From: Bacteroides acidifaciens | Lineage (GTDB): Bacteria > Bacteroidota > Bacteroidia > Bacteroidales > Bacteroidaceae | DNA length: 64,000 bases | NCBI RefSeq assembly: GCF_024623065.1 | Contig: NZ_JANJZR010000001.1 | Span: forward strand, 1-64,000 | Reading direction: 5' to 3' | Part shown: positions 1-8,603 of the stretch, piece by piece | Numbering within the stretch: the stretch's first letter is position 1 | Layout: each line of letters opens with the position of its first letter | Notes under the pieces: generated by a model | Seen by the model: only the letters and a program-made list of their open reading frames with translations | What the model was told of the DNA's origin: nothing | Database searches by the model: none | Made by a program: the position numbers and the translations under genes

Positions 1-133
1 ACGGAGACTATGTGACGAATATAAACAGGTCGGTAAAGCCTATCTAACATAATCTCAGGAAAATTTAAACAGGCTCTTACTGTAATATTTAACACCAGCA
101 TTAAATTCTAACCCGTACATTATAAATTATCAT

Positions 134-141
134 TATCTTTG
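134..141 (+). promoter_or_regulatory. Bacteroides -7 box upstream of the alpha-galactosidase
   Basis: TATCTTTG matches the Bacteroides -7 consensus TAnnTTTG and lies 50 nt before the start codon at 192. No clear TTTG is seen 19-21 nt further upstream, so only half of the promoter is supported. Confidence 0.5.
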
Positions 142-191
142 GGCAGTTTTATACTCGTAAACCAACTAACACCCAATAATTACAAAACACC

Positions 192-2381
192 ATGAAGAAA
201 CTATTTCTACTACTAATGGCTTTGTTTGCACTGACGCAAGTGAATGCCCAGGCAAAGAACGTCATCCGCATCGCAACGGACAACACGGACTTAATCCTTC
301 AAGTGGCTCCGAACGGACGCCTTTATCAGGCTTATCTCGGCGATAAGTTACTGAACGAACGCGACATAGACAATTTCTCCCCTTATGTGAAAGGCGGCAG
401 TGACGGAAGTGTATCCACACGCGGCTGGGAAGTATATCCGGGTTCCGGTGCAGAGGATTACTTTGAACCGGCTGTGGCTATCACTCACAGCGACGGCAAT
501 CCGAGCACTATCCTCCGCTATGTATCTTCGGAACAGAAAGCCGTGGCAGGCGGAACGGAAACAATCATCCGTCTGAAAGACAACCAATATCCGGTAGAAG
601 TGGCTTTGCATTATATCGCTTATCCGAAAGAGAACGTTATCAAGACATGGAGTGAAATAAAACATAAAGAAAAGAAACCGGTCACTTTGTGGCGTTATGC
701 TTCCACCATGCTCTATTTCTCCGGAAATGAATATTATCTGACTGAATTCAGCAGTGACTGGGCGAAAGAAGCACAGATGAGTACACAGCCACTACGATTC
801 GGAAAGAAAGTAATCGACACTAAGCTCGGAAGCCGTGCTGCCATGCACACGCATCCGTTCTTCGAACTCGGTATCGAGCAACCGGCACAGGAAACACAAG
901 GACGTGTGATGCTGGGCACTATCGGATGGACAGGAAATTTCCAGTTTACTTTTGAGGTGGACAACATCGGCAATCTTCGTGTAATCCCGGCTATCAATCC
1001 TTATGCTTCTGATTATGAACTGAAAGCGGACGAAGTATTTACAACTCCCGAATTTATGTTCACTTTCAGTAACAACGGCACGGGCGAAGCCAGCCGTAAC
1101 TTTCATGCCTGGGCTCGCAACTACCAACTGAAAGACGGGCAAGGCGACCGCCTCACCCTGCTGAACAACTGGGAAAACACCTACTTCAAGTTCAATGAAG
1201 AATTACTCTCCGAACTAATGAAGGAAGCCAAACACCTCGGCGTAGATATGTTCTTGCTCGACGATGGCTGGTTTGGAAACAAGCACCCGCGCAACAGCGA
1301 CAATGCCGGACTGGGCGACTGGGAAGTAATGAAATCCAAACTGCCCGGCGGTATCCCCGCTCTTGTAAATTCGGCCAAAGAAGCCGGAGTGAAATTCGGT
1401 ATCTGGATTGAACCGGAAATGGTGAATCCGAAAAGCGAACTCTTCGAAAAGCATCCCGACTGGGCTATCACCCTACCGAACCGCGAAACGTATTACTATC
1501 GCAACCAATTGGTGCTCGACCTCAGCAACCCGAAAGTGCAAGATTTCGTTTTCGGTGTGGTAGACAACATTCTGACCGAAAACCCGGAAGTGGCTTATTT
1601 CAAATGGGACTGCAACTCGCCTATCACCAACATCTACTCTCCCTACCTGAAAAACAAACAGGGACAGCTTTACATCGACCACGTGCGCGGTATATATAAT
1701 GTGCTGAAACGTGTAAAAGAGAAATATCCCAATACACCGATGATGCTTTGCTCCGGTGGTGGTGCGCGTTGCGACTACGAGGCTCTGAAATATTTCACAG
1801 AATTCTGGTGCAGTGATAATACCGACCCGATAGAACGTCTGTTCATCCAATGGGGATTCTCACAAATCTTCCCCGCCAAAGCAATGGCTGCACACGTGAC
1901 TAGCTGGAACAAAAAGACAAGCGTGAAATTCCGTACCGATGTAGCCAGCATGTGCAAACTTGGCTTCGACCTCGGACTGAAAGAACTGAATGCCGACGAA
2001 CTGGCTTACTGTCAAGGGGCAGTTGCCAACTGGACGCGTCTGAAAAAAGTGATTCTCGATGGCGACCAATACAGACTGGTTTCTCCTTACGACGGCAACC
2101 ACATGTCCGTAATGTATGCCACACCGGATAAGAATAAGGCTGTGCTTTATACGTATGACATTCATCCGCGTTTCGGCGAAAAGTTGCTTCCGGTGAAACT
2201 TCAGGGATTGGATGCAAAGAAGATGTATAAGGTGAAAGAGATCAATCTGATGCCAAACCAGAAATCTAATCTGGACGCCAACGAGAAAACTTATTCCGGC
2301 GACTATCTGATGAAGGTAGGCATCCATGCTTTCACTGCCAACCGGACTTTCAGTCGTGTGATTGAGCTGACTGCAGAATAA
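192..2381 (+). CDS. Secreted alpha-galactosidase, GH36 family
   Basis: A 729-residue glycoside hydrolase expected to release terminal alpha-1,6-galactose from raffinose-type sugars or galactomannan in the periplasm or at the surface. Residues 1-20 are a signal peptide (KK then a leucine-rich core, cleavage near VNA-QA). The GH36 layout is complete: beta-sandwich N-domain to about 300, then a TIM barrel with DDGWFGNK and WIEPEMVNP. The nucleophile is D473 in KWDCN and the acid/base is D542 in CSDNTDP. Length is normal for the family. It stands alone, with no SusC/SusD pair visible, and has its own -7 box. GH36 also contains alpha-N-acetylgalactosaminidases, so substrate choice is inferred. Confidence 0.93.
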   Translation: MKKLFLLLMALFALTQVNAQAKNVIRIATDNTDLILQVAPNGRLYQAYLGDKLLNERDIDNFSPYVKGGSDGSVSTRGWEVYPGSGAEDYFEPAVAITHSDGNPSTILRYVSSEQKAVAGGTETIIRLKDNQYPVEVALHYIAYPKENVIKTWSEIKHKEKKPVTLWRYASTMLYFSGNEYYLTEFSSDWAKEAQMSTQPLRFGKKVIDTKLGSRAAMHTHPFFELGIEQPAQETQGRVMLGTIGWTGNFQFTFEVDNIGNLRVIPAINPYASDYELKADEVFTTPEFMFTFSNNGTGEASRNFHAWARNYQLKDGQGDRLTLLNNWENTYFKFNEELLSELMKEAKHLGVDMFLLDDGWFGNKHPRNSDNAGLGDWEVMKSKLPGGIPALVNSAKEAGVKFGIWIEPEMVNPKSELFEKHPDWAITLPNRETYYYRNQLVLDLSNPKVQDFVFGVVDNILTENPEVAYFKWDCNSPITNIYSPYLKNKQGQLYIDHVRGIYNVLKRVKEKYPNTPMMLCSGGGARCDYEALKYFTEFWCSDNTDPIERLFIQWGFSQIFPAKAMAAHVTSWNKKTSVKFRTDVASMCKLGFDLGLKELNADELAYCQGAVANWTRLKKVILDGDQYRLVSPYDGNHMSVMYATPDKNKAVLYTYDIHPRFGEKLLPVKLQGLDAKKMYKVKEINLMPNQKSNLDANEKTYSGDYLMKVGIHAFTANRTFSRVIELTAE

Positions 2382-2397
2382 AAGAAACGAAAACAGA

Positions 2398-2433
2398 AAA
2401 GGGGATTCACCGTTTAACGGCGTTTCCCCTTTC
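2398..2433. terminator. Hairpin between convergent genes, probable terminator
   Basis: A stem of AAAGGGGA with TCCCCTTT and further partial pairing through CACCG/CGGCG closes on a TTTAA loop, 17 nt after the alpha-galactosidase stop. A T-rich tract follows on the plus strand and an A-rich one precedes it, so it could serve both converging transcripts. Confidence 0.6.
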
Positions 2434-2454
2434 TTTTCACACAATAATAATCAG

Positions 2455-2778
2455 TTAATCCTCAATCTTTACGGCTGTACCGTTGGCAGTCACCATCAGC
2501 ATACTGCCACTACCTCCTACTGTCTCGTAGTCCAAATCAACACCTATCACGGCATTAGCTCCCAGTTGGGCTGCCTGTGCCTGCATTTCTTTCAAAGCGG
2601 TATCTTTCGCCGTACGCAGCACTTCTTCATAAGAACCGGAACGTCCGCCTACAATGTCACGGATACTTGCAAACAAGTCACGGAATACGTTGGCACCTAT
2701 GATTGTCTCGCCGGAAACGATTCCATAATACTTCACTATTCGTTTTCCCTCAATAATGGGAGTTGTCGTTACTAACAT
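2455..2778 (-). CDS. YbjQ/UPF0145 family protein
   Basis: A 107-residue protein of the YbjQ (UPF0145, heavy-metal-binding-like) family, a small pentameric fold without an established biochemical role. The family signature is clear: [11 protein letters not shown] near the N-terminus, GIVSGE, then ARDTALKEM-like (here [13 protein letters not shown]) followed by [13 protein letters not shown]. Length is exactly typical. It is a single gene between the suf operon terminator and the convergent alpha-galactosidase, so context says little about function. The name heavy-metal binding rests on a historical annotation and I see no metal ligand pattern. Confidence 0.85.
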   Translation of the reverse strand: MLVTTTPIIEGKRIVKYYGIVSGETIIGANVFRDLFASIRDIVGGRSGSYEEVLRTAKDTALKEMQAQAAQLGANAVIGVDLDYETVGGSGSMLMVTANGTAVKIED

Positions 2779-2833
2779 GGCCTTTTTCTCTTTTTTAATT
2801 TATTCGCTTATCTATTAAGACGGGGAACACCCC

Positions 2834-2876
2834 TAAAAAGTTGCAGCTATACCGTAACTTTTTACGATATAGCTGC
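2834..2876 (-). terminator. Rho-independent terminator after sufS
   Basis: GCAGCTATACCGTAA at 2843 pairs with TTACGATATAGCTGC ending at 2876 (14 of 15 positions) over a short loop. Read on the minus strand the stem is followed by AACTTTTT, the usual layout of an intrinsic terminator. It lies about 170 nt beyond the sufS stop and before ybjQ. Confidence 0.65.
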
Positions 2877-3047
2877 CATTAATGTTAAAGAGAGAGAATT
2901 TATAATATAAGCATAGTCTCACGACTCTCCGAATATTCCTTTTTCTACTATTAGACGCTTGAAACTTCAAATCACTGCACTTGAAGGCATCTTTTTTAGT
3001 TAAAGAAAAAAAAATCGCCATTCCTCACAGGAGCAGCGATTTATATC

Positions 3048-4259
3048 TTAAAACATACGGCTGACGCGTTCGATTCCCGACACTAATGCATCAACTTCCG
3101 ATTTCGTATTATACATGGCGAACGAAGCCCTGACGGTTCCTTCAATGCCTAGCCGTTGCATCAAGGGCTGCGCACAATGATGCCCCGTACGGACGGCAAT
3201 TCCTAAACGGTCGAGCAGAGTACCCAAGTCGAAGTGATGGATATTGCCTACCAGGAAAGAGATAACCGCTCCCCTGTCGGCAGCTTCACCGAATATACGC
3301 ATATCAGGTATTTCCCTCAGGCGTTGCAGGGCATAGGTGGTCAGTTCGTGTTCGTGCTTCGCGATTTGCTCCATACCGATACCGTTCACGTAGTCGAGAG
3401 CTTTTGCCAATCCGGTAGTTCCTATATAATCGGGCGTACCGGCTTCAAACTTGAAAGGCAGTTCGTTGAAGGTCGTTTTCTCAAAAGAGACGTGTCGAAT
3501 CATCTCACCGCCACCCTGATAAGGCGGCAGGCGATCCAGCCACTCTTCCTTTCCATAAAATACGCCGACACCGGTCGGTCCATATACCTTATGAGCCGAG
3601 AATACCAGGAAGTCGGCATCCAAGTCCTGTACGTCCACTTTCATGTGAGGGATAGACTGGGCGGCATCAACCAGGCAAGGTACACCGTGGGCGTGGGCTG
3701 TCGCAATCATTTCCTTCACGGGATTTACTGTACCCAAAACATTGGAAACCTGGACTACGCTGACAATCTTCGTGCGTTCCGAGAAGAGTTTCTCGTATTC
3801 GTCCAACAACAGTTCGCCTTTGTCGTTCATCGGAACCACTTTGATTGCAATTCCTTTGCGGGCTGCCAGCAGTTGCCAAGGGACGATATTGCTGTGGTGC
3901 TCCATCACCGAGAGGATGACTTCATCGCCCTCTTCCATAAACTCGTCGCCAAAGCTGGAGACGAGCAGGTTGATGCTCTCCGTCGTTCCCCGGGTGAATA
4001 CCACTTCACTCGTGCTACCGGCATTGATAAACCGGCGCACCGTTTCGCGGGAAGCTTCATGCAATTCCGTTGCCTGTTGGGAGAGGTAATGTACACCGCG
4101 ATGCACATTGGCATTCACGGAATAATACTCGTCTACCAACGCATCGACTACCAGGCGAGGTTTCTGCGTCGTCGCACCGTTGTCGAAATAAACCAAAGGC
4201 TTGCCATAAACCGTACGGCTCAATATCGGAAAATCCTCACGTATCTTTTGAATATCCAC
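3048..4259 (-). CDS. sufS: Cysteine desulfurase SufS
   Basis: A PLP-dependent class V aminotransferase-fold enzyme that takes sulfur from cysteine and passes it to the SufBCD scaffold for Fe-S cluster assembly. The PLP lysine is K224 in SAHKVYGP, the PLP-binding H is in ILSVMEHHSN, and the persulfide cysteine is C362 in RTGHHCAQP, the pattern of group II desulfurases. Length 403 is typical. It is the last gene of the sufB-sufC-sufD-sufS run, 30 nt after sufD, and is followed by a terminator hairpin. No SufE or SufU partner is encoded in this window. Confidence 0.96.
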   Translation of the reverse strand: MDIQKIREDFPILSRTVYGKPLVYFDNGATTQKPRLVVDALVDEYYSVNANVHRGVHYLSQQATELHEASRETVRRFINAGSTSEVVFTRGTTESINLLVSSFGDEFMEEGDEVILSVMEHHSNIVPWQLLAARKGIAIKVVPMNDKGELLLDEYEKLFSERTKIVSVVQVSNVLGTVNPVKEMIATAHAHGVPCLVDAAQSIPHMKVDVQDLDADFLVFSAHKVYGPTGVGVFYGKEEWLDRLPPYQGGGEMIRHVSFEKTTFNELPFKFEAGTPDYIGTTGLAKALDYVNGIGMEQIAKHEHELTTYALQRLREIPDMRIFGEAADRGAVISFLVGNIHHFDLGTLLDRLGIAVRTGHHCAQPLMQRLGIEGTVRASFAMYNTKSEVDALVSGIERVSRMF

Positions 4260-4289
4260 GTTTATCAGTTATTAGCAGTTTAATGACTA

Positions 4290-5633
4290 TCATTTACAAA
4301 TCGCGCACCCCTGGCATCTGTTCAACTCGCCACGGAAACGCTTCTCAACCAATAAGTGCAGACGGTCTTTCAACACATCCATACGAATCGTATCAATCAC
4401 TTCATTGACAAATGCAAACATCAGAAGCAAACGTGCTTCTTTCTCATCGATTCCACGCGAACGCATATAAAACAGTGCATTCTCGTCGAGTTGCCCTACC
4501 GTTGCCCCGTGCGAACATTTCACGTCATCGGCATAGATTTCCAACTGGGGTTGTGTGTACATACGGGCATCGCGCGTGGCACAAAGATTCCGGTTGGTCT
4601 GTTGGGAGTTTGTATGCTGGGCGTCAGGACGCACCAATACCAGTCCGGCAAACGCGCCTACCGACTGGTCATCGAGCACGTATTTGAACAGCTCGTTGCT
4701 GGTGCAGTTCGGAACGGCATGGTCGATGCTCGTATGATTGTCAACATGCTGGTTTTTGTCAGCAATCGCCATACCGCAAAGGTTTATTTCAGCGCCCTCG
4801 CCTGCCAGCAGGACTTCGGTAGTATTGCGGGTGGTACCATTGTGCAAAGTCATGCCATTCAGAAGGACGTTGCTGTCGGCTTCCTGCTTCACATACAGGT
4901 TGCTGATGCGGACGGTGCTTGTATGTGTTTCTTCCAACTCATACATATCGAATACCGTATTTTCTCCGGCAAAGACTTCAATCACTTGTGTGGCAAGGAA
5001 ATTCACATTATCCATCGCATGGTCGCAAATCAGCAGACGGGCTTGCGCTCCGTCTTCCAGAATAATCAGCACACGGCGGTTGACCATAAAGTTAACGTCC
5101 GCACGCAGGATATTCACTAATTGGACGGGCTTCTCCACGATTACATTCTTCGGCACATAGAAGATAACGCCATCTTGTGCAAAAGTCGTATTGAAAGCCG
5201 TCACGCCATCTTTGGACGTGTCCGCCAGTTTGCCATAATATTTCTTCACCAGGTCCGGGTGCTGTTCGGCCACCTCTTTCAAACTGCCGAAGATAACGCC
5301 TTCCGGCAAATGGACTTTAGGAAGTGCCTTATTATAAAATGCGTCGTTGACCACAAAATAAAGAGCCGTGCTCATATTCGGAACGTCACACTTAAACACT
5401 TCATACGGGTTGACCGGAATAGGCAGGCGGTTCAGGTTCAAGCCGAAGTCCGGCTCGAAATACTTGCTCACATCCGTATATTTATACTTTTCCATCTTAC
5501 GGGTCGGGAATCCGATTCGCTCAAAATCGGCAAAGGCAGCAGCGCGAGGAGCATTCAGCACTTCAGCGCTATGCTTGCAAATCATGGCTTCCGTCTGTGA
5601 GAAAAGTTCGATATATTGTTGTTCAACTATCAT
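4290..5633 (-). CDS. sufD: Fe-S cluster assembly protein SufD
   Basis: A 447-residue SufB/SufD-family beta-helix scaffold subunit. The family core is present: RVLIILEDGAQARLL near residue 190, the beta-helix, then TNSQQTNRN and CSHGATVGQLDENALFYMRSRG near residue 385-405, followed by the C-terminal helical segment. It ends in CQGCAICK, a cysteine-rich tail that is unusual for SufD in proteobacteria. SufD pairs with SufB and the ATPase SufC to form the SufBC2D scaffold. It lies 28 nt downstream of sufC in the same operon. Confidence 0.94.
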   Translation of the reverse strand: MIVEQQYIELFSQTEAMICKHSAEVLNAPRAAAFADFERIGFPTRKMEKYKYTDVSKYFEPDFGLNLNRLPIPVNPYEVFKCDVPNMSTALYFVVNDAFYNKALPKVHLPEGVIFGSLKEVAEQHPDLVKKYYGKLADTSKDGVTAFNTTFAQDGVIFYVPKNVIVEKPVQLVNILRADVNFMVNRRVLIILEDGAQARLLICDHAMDNVNFLATQVIEVFAGENTVFDMYELEETHTSTVRISNLYVKQEADSNVLLNGMTLHNGTTRNTTEVLLAGEGAEINLCGMAIADKNQHVDNHTSIDHAVPNCTSNELFKYVLDDQSVGAFAGLVLVRPDAQHTNSQQTNRNLCATRDARMYTQPQLEIYADDVKCSHGATVGQLDENALFYMRSRGIDEKEARLLLMFAFVNEVIDTIRMDVLKDRLHLLVEKRFRGELNRCQGCAICK

Positions 5634-5661
5634 AGTTTATATTTTTATTTATAGGCACGGA

Positions 5662-6414
5662 TTATTCTCCTACTTCTTTCTTAATCCAATCATATCCTTT
5701 CTCTTCCAGTTCCAGGGCAAGTTCCGGGCCGGCAGTTTTCACGATACGGCCTTTATAAAGTACATGTACGATATCCGGTTTGATATAGTCGAGCAGACGT
5801 TGGTAGTGAGTGATGACAATCGTGCTTGTATCGGGAGTCTTCAGTTTGTTCACCCCTTCCGCCACGATGCGGAGTGCGTCAATATCCAGACCGGAGTCTG
5901 TTTCGTCAAGAATACTCAAACGCGGTTCGAGCATTGCCATCTGGAAAATCTCGTTCCGTTTCTTTTCACCACCCGAAAAGCCTTCATTCACCGAACGGTT
6001 AGCCAACTTATTATCCAGCTCTACCACCGCACGTTTCTCACGCATCAGTTTCAGAAACTCACTGGCCGTCAGCGCAGGCAGACCTTTATATTTGCGTTGC
6101 TCGTTCACGGCAGCACGCATAAAGTTGACCATGCTTACGCCCGGAATCTCTACCGGATACTGGAAACTAAGGAAAATACCTTCGTGGCTACGGTCTTCGG
6201 GGCTCAATTCCAACAGATTCTTTCCATAAAAAGTGACCGAGCCTTTCGTTACCTCAAAAGCAGGATTCCCCACCAGAACGGAAGAAAGCGTACTCTTGCC
6301 GGAACCGTTCGGCCCCATAATTGCATGTACTTCGCCGGGCTTCACCGTCAGGTTGATGCCTTTCAATATCTCTTTGCCATTAATGCTGGCATGCAGGTCT
6401 TTTATTTCTAACAT
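5662..6414 (-). CDS. sufC: Fe-S cluster assembly ATPase SufC
   Basis: A 250-residue ABC-type ATPase that drives conformational change of the SufBCD scaffold in the cytoplasm; it is not a transporter. Walker A is GPNGSGKST near residue 35, the signature is [10 protein letters not shown] near 145, and Walker B is [12 protein letters not shown] near 168, with DETDSGLD diagnostic of SufC. The switch histidine is in VITHYQR. Length is typical. It lies between sufB and sufD on the same strand. Confidence 0.97.
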   Translation of the reverse strand: MLEIKDLHASINGKEILKGINLTVKPGEVHAIMGPNGSGKSTLSSVLVGNPAFEVTKGSVTFYGKNLLELSPEDRSHEGIFLSFQYPVEIPGVSMVNFMRAAVNEQRKYKGLPALTASEFLKLMREKRAVVELDNKLANRSVNEGFSGGEKKRNEIFQMAMLEPRLSILDETDSGLDIDALRIVAEGVNKLKTPDTSTIVITHYQRLLDYIKPDIVHVLYKGRIVKTAGPELALELEEKGYDWIKKEVGE

Positions 6415-6434
6415 GATATATGTACTATTTTTCC

Positions 6435-6507
6435 ATTTACTATTTACTATTAAAACCCCATACTACCGACAATTTACCTCCTACAAGCGCGCAGCCAAAT
6501 AGTAAAT
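6435..6507. repeat. Inverted repeat in the sufB-sufC gap
   Basis: ATTTACTATTT at 6435-6445 is repeated in inverse as AAATAGTAAAT at 6497-6507. It occupies most of the 114-nt gap between sufB and sufC, which is otherwise empty. It could form a long-loop hairpin in the operon mRNA; whether it modulates sufB against sufCDS is not known. Confidence 0.45.
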
Positions 6508-6528
6508 CGTAAATTGCCAACTAGTAAA

Positions 6529-7983
6529 TCACCCCACGCTTCCTTCCAATGAGATGGCAAGCAGTTTCTGTGCTTCTACCGCAAATTCCATCGGAAGTTT
6601 ATTCAATACTTCTTTTGCATATCCGTTCACAATCAGCCCGATAGCATCCTCTGTGGGAATACCTCGCTGGTTGCAATAGAAAATCTGATCTTCGTTGATC
6701 TTGCTCGTTGTAGCTTCGTGCTCCACTACCGCCGTTTCATTGTGAATATCCATATAGGGGAAGGTGTGCGCACCGCACTTGTCTCCCAACAACAAAGAGT
6801 CACACTGACTGTAATTGCGGGCATTATCCGCTTTTTCCGCTACACGTACCAGCCCTCGATAGGAGTTCTCGCTATGTCCGGCAGAGATACCCTTACTTAC
6901 AATCGTACTGCGGGTATTCTTGCCCAAGTGAATCATCTTCGTACCGGTATCCGCCTGTTGGTAGTTGTTTGTCACAGCTACGGAATAGAATTCGGCTGTC
7001 GAGTTGTCACCTGTCAGGATGCAGGAAGGATATTTCCAGGTAATTGCCGAACCGGTTTCCACCTGTGTCCAGGACAGTTTGCTGTCTACCCCTTTGCAGT
7101 TGCCACGTTTCGTCACGAAGTTATATACACCGCCCTTGCCCTCGGCATCACCCGGATACCAGTTCTGGACAGTGCTGTATTTCACTTCGGCGCGGTCGTG
7201 CACGACAATCTCCACAATAGCGGCATGCAACTGGTTTTCATCACGCATCGGTGCCGTACAACCTTCCAGGTAAGAAACGTAAGAGTCATCATCCGCCACA
7301 ATCAACGTACGTTCAAACTGTCCCGTATTGCGGGCATTGATACGGAAATAGGTAGAAAGCTCCATCGGACAGCGCACACCCTTCGGGATATATACGAAAG
7401 AACCGTCCGAGAACACTGCGGAGTTCAACGCAGCAAAGAAATTGTCACGGTAGCCTACTACCGACCCCATGTATTTCTTCACCAGATCCGGATGCTCCCG
7501 CACCGCTTCGCTGAACGAGCAGAAAATAATCCCCTTCTCCATCAGTGTCTCCTTGAAGGTGGTCTTTACGGAAACGGAGTCCATCACGGCATCCACCGCC
7601 ATTCCGCTAAGGGCCATCTGTTCTTCCAAAGGGATTCCCAGCTTATTAAATGTTTTTATCAGCTCAGGGTCTACTTCTTCCATGCTCTTCGGCCCTTCTT
7701 TCTTCTTTGTCGGGTCAGCATAGTAGGAAATTGCCTGATAATCAATCTCAGGAATACGGAGATGTGCCCAGGCAGGCATCTCCAGCGTCAGCCAATAGCG
7801 GTATGCCTTCAGGCGGAACTCCAGCAGCCATTCCGGTTCGTCCTTTTTCGATGAAATCAAACGAATCACATCTTCATTGAGTCCACGCTCAATGATGTCT
7901 GTATGTACCTCCGTAGTGAAGCCATATTTGTACTTCTCCTGCGTCAGTTCCTTTACATATTTATTGGGTTCTTCTTGTTGCAT
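6529..7983 (-). CDS. sufB: Fe-S cluster assembly protein SufB
   Basis: A 484-residue scaffold subunit of the SufBC2D complex on which nascent Fe-S clusters are built. Typical SufB landmarks are visible: [11 protein letters not shown] at the N-terminus, [28 protein letters not shown], and the C-terminal [20 protein letters not shown]. The conserved SufB cysteine region [17 protein letters not shown] is present. Its start lies 23 nt inside the end of cvpA, so translation is probably coupled to that gene. Order cvpA-sufB-sufC-sufD-sufS on one strand supports one transcript. Confidence 0.97.
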   Translation of the reverse strand: MQQEEPNKYVKELTQEKYKYGFTTEVHTDIIERGLNEDVIRLISSKKDEPEWLLEFRLKAYRYWLTLEMPAWAHLRIPEIDYQAISYYADPTKKKEGPKSMEEVDPELIKTFNKLGIPLEEQMALSGMAVDAVMDSVSVKTTFKETLMEKGIIFCSFSEAVREHPDLVKKYMGSVVGYRDNFFAALNSAVFSDGSFVYIPKGVRCPMELSTYFRINARNTGQFERTLIVADDDSYVSYLEGCTAPMRDENQLHAAIVEIVVHDRAEVKYSTVQNWYPGDAEGKGGVYNFVTKRGNCKGVDSKLSWTQVETGSAITWKYPSCILTGDNSTAEFYSVAVTNNYQQADTGTKMIHLGKNTRSTIVSKGISAGHSENSYRGLVRVAEKADNARNYSQCDSLLLGDKCGAHTFPYMDIHNETAVVEHEATTSKINEDQIFYCNQRGIPTEDAIGLIVNGYAKEVLNKLPMEFAVEAQKLLAISLEGSVG

Positions 7984-8491
7984 CTTTATTCTCTAATATA
8001 TATTGTTGCGTCATATTCTTCGCCACAGGGAAAAATATCCCCGAAAACGTTTCCATCGGATAATATAACAAAGATTCCTCCTTTTTTGTTGCACTAATTA
8101 ACTTATTATCGCCATCTATAAACTCTATCGCACCAATCACCACACTTGTTAACAAGAGGAATTTGAGTGTTCCAAGCCCGCTTCCCAACCAACGGTTCAG
8201 CCAGTTCAGCGAAATTGCTTTCATTGCCCTTGTCAGCAATGAAGCAACCAGTACAAAAATCAACGGTACGGCAATCCAAATCATAATAAAAGCCAGCACC
8301 TGCGCAACTGTCATCGAATCGGTCACTGCCGGGCAAAGTTTTGCTGCCAAAGAAGCATACAAAGCTTTCGCCGCCATCAGGCCGACTATCAACCCCAAAA
8401 TGGAAGCCAACTGGCGAATGAAGCCTTTCATAAAGCCTACTATCGCCCCTGCACCTACTATAATAAGGATGATGATATCAATCGTTGCCAT
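7961..8491 (-). CDS. CvpA family membrane protein
   Basis: A 176-residue inner-membrane protein of the CvpA (colicin V production) family. It starts [19 protein letters not shown] and shows four hydrophobic segments at about residues 4-24, 28-46, 62-86 and 103-125, with the family's [11 protein letters not shown] turn between the first two. The biochemical role of CvpA homologues is unsettled, with reported links to envelope stress tolerance. It overlaps the sufB start by 23 nt and follows infB, so it is carried in the same transcription unit; this placement is common in Bacteroides. Confidence 0.88.
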   Translation of the reverse strand: MATIDIIILIIVGAGAIVGFMKGFIRQLASILGLIVGLMAAKALYASLAAKLCPAVTDSMTVAQVLAFIMIWIAVPLIFVLVASLLTRAMKAISLNWLNRWLGSGLGTLKFLLLTSVVIGAIEFIDGDNKLISATKKEESLLYYPMETFSGIFFPVAKNMTQQYILENKDATRRTQ

Positions 8492-8514
8492 ATTTCTTTG
8501 CTCTATTATATAAT

Positions 8515-8581
8515 TCAGGCACGGATTTCACGGAATTCACGGATTTATTAAGAACCGTGAAATCCGCGTAACCCGTGCCTG
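8515..8581. repeat. Intergenic hairpin repeat between infB and cvpA
   Basis: CAGGCACGG at 8515 is matched by CCGTGCCTG ending at 8581, and GGATTTCACGG inside the left arm pairs with CCGTGAAATCC in the right arm, giving a long interrupted stem. The left arm also holds two tandem copies related to TTCACGGA. It fills the gap between infB and cvpA and could act as a processing or attenuation site. A short piece of the same motif (GGCACGGATTA) occurs at the sufC-sufD gap near 5654. Confidence 0.6.
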
Positions 8582-8603
8582 ATATAGATTCAGCACTGCT
8601 TTA

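Noticed and set aside
1..52. Possible 3' end of an upstream gene (a frame closing at 45-47 or another at 50-52).
   Set aside because: Only 14-17 codons are inside the window and no motif is recognisable, so neither frame can be chosen.
2833..3021. A 62-codon minus-strand frame between sufS and ybjQ.
   Set aside because: It overlaps the terminator hairpin, has no family features and no promoter.
3234..4283. A 349-codon plus-strand frame opposite sufS.
   Set aside because: It is antisense to a fully supported sufS gene, has no promoter or family features, and is rich in the residues expected of a reversed coding frame.
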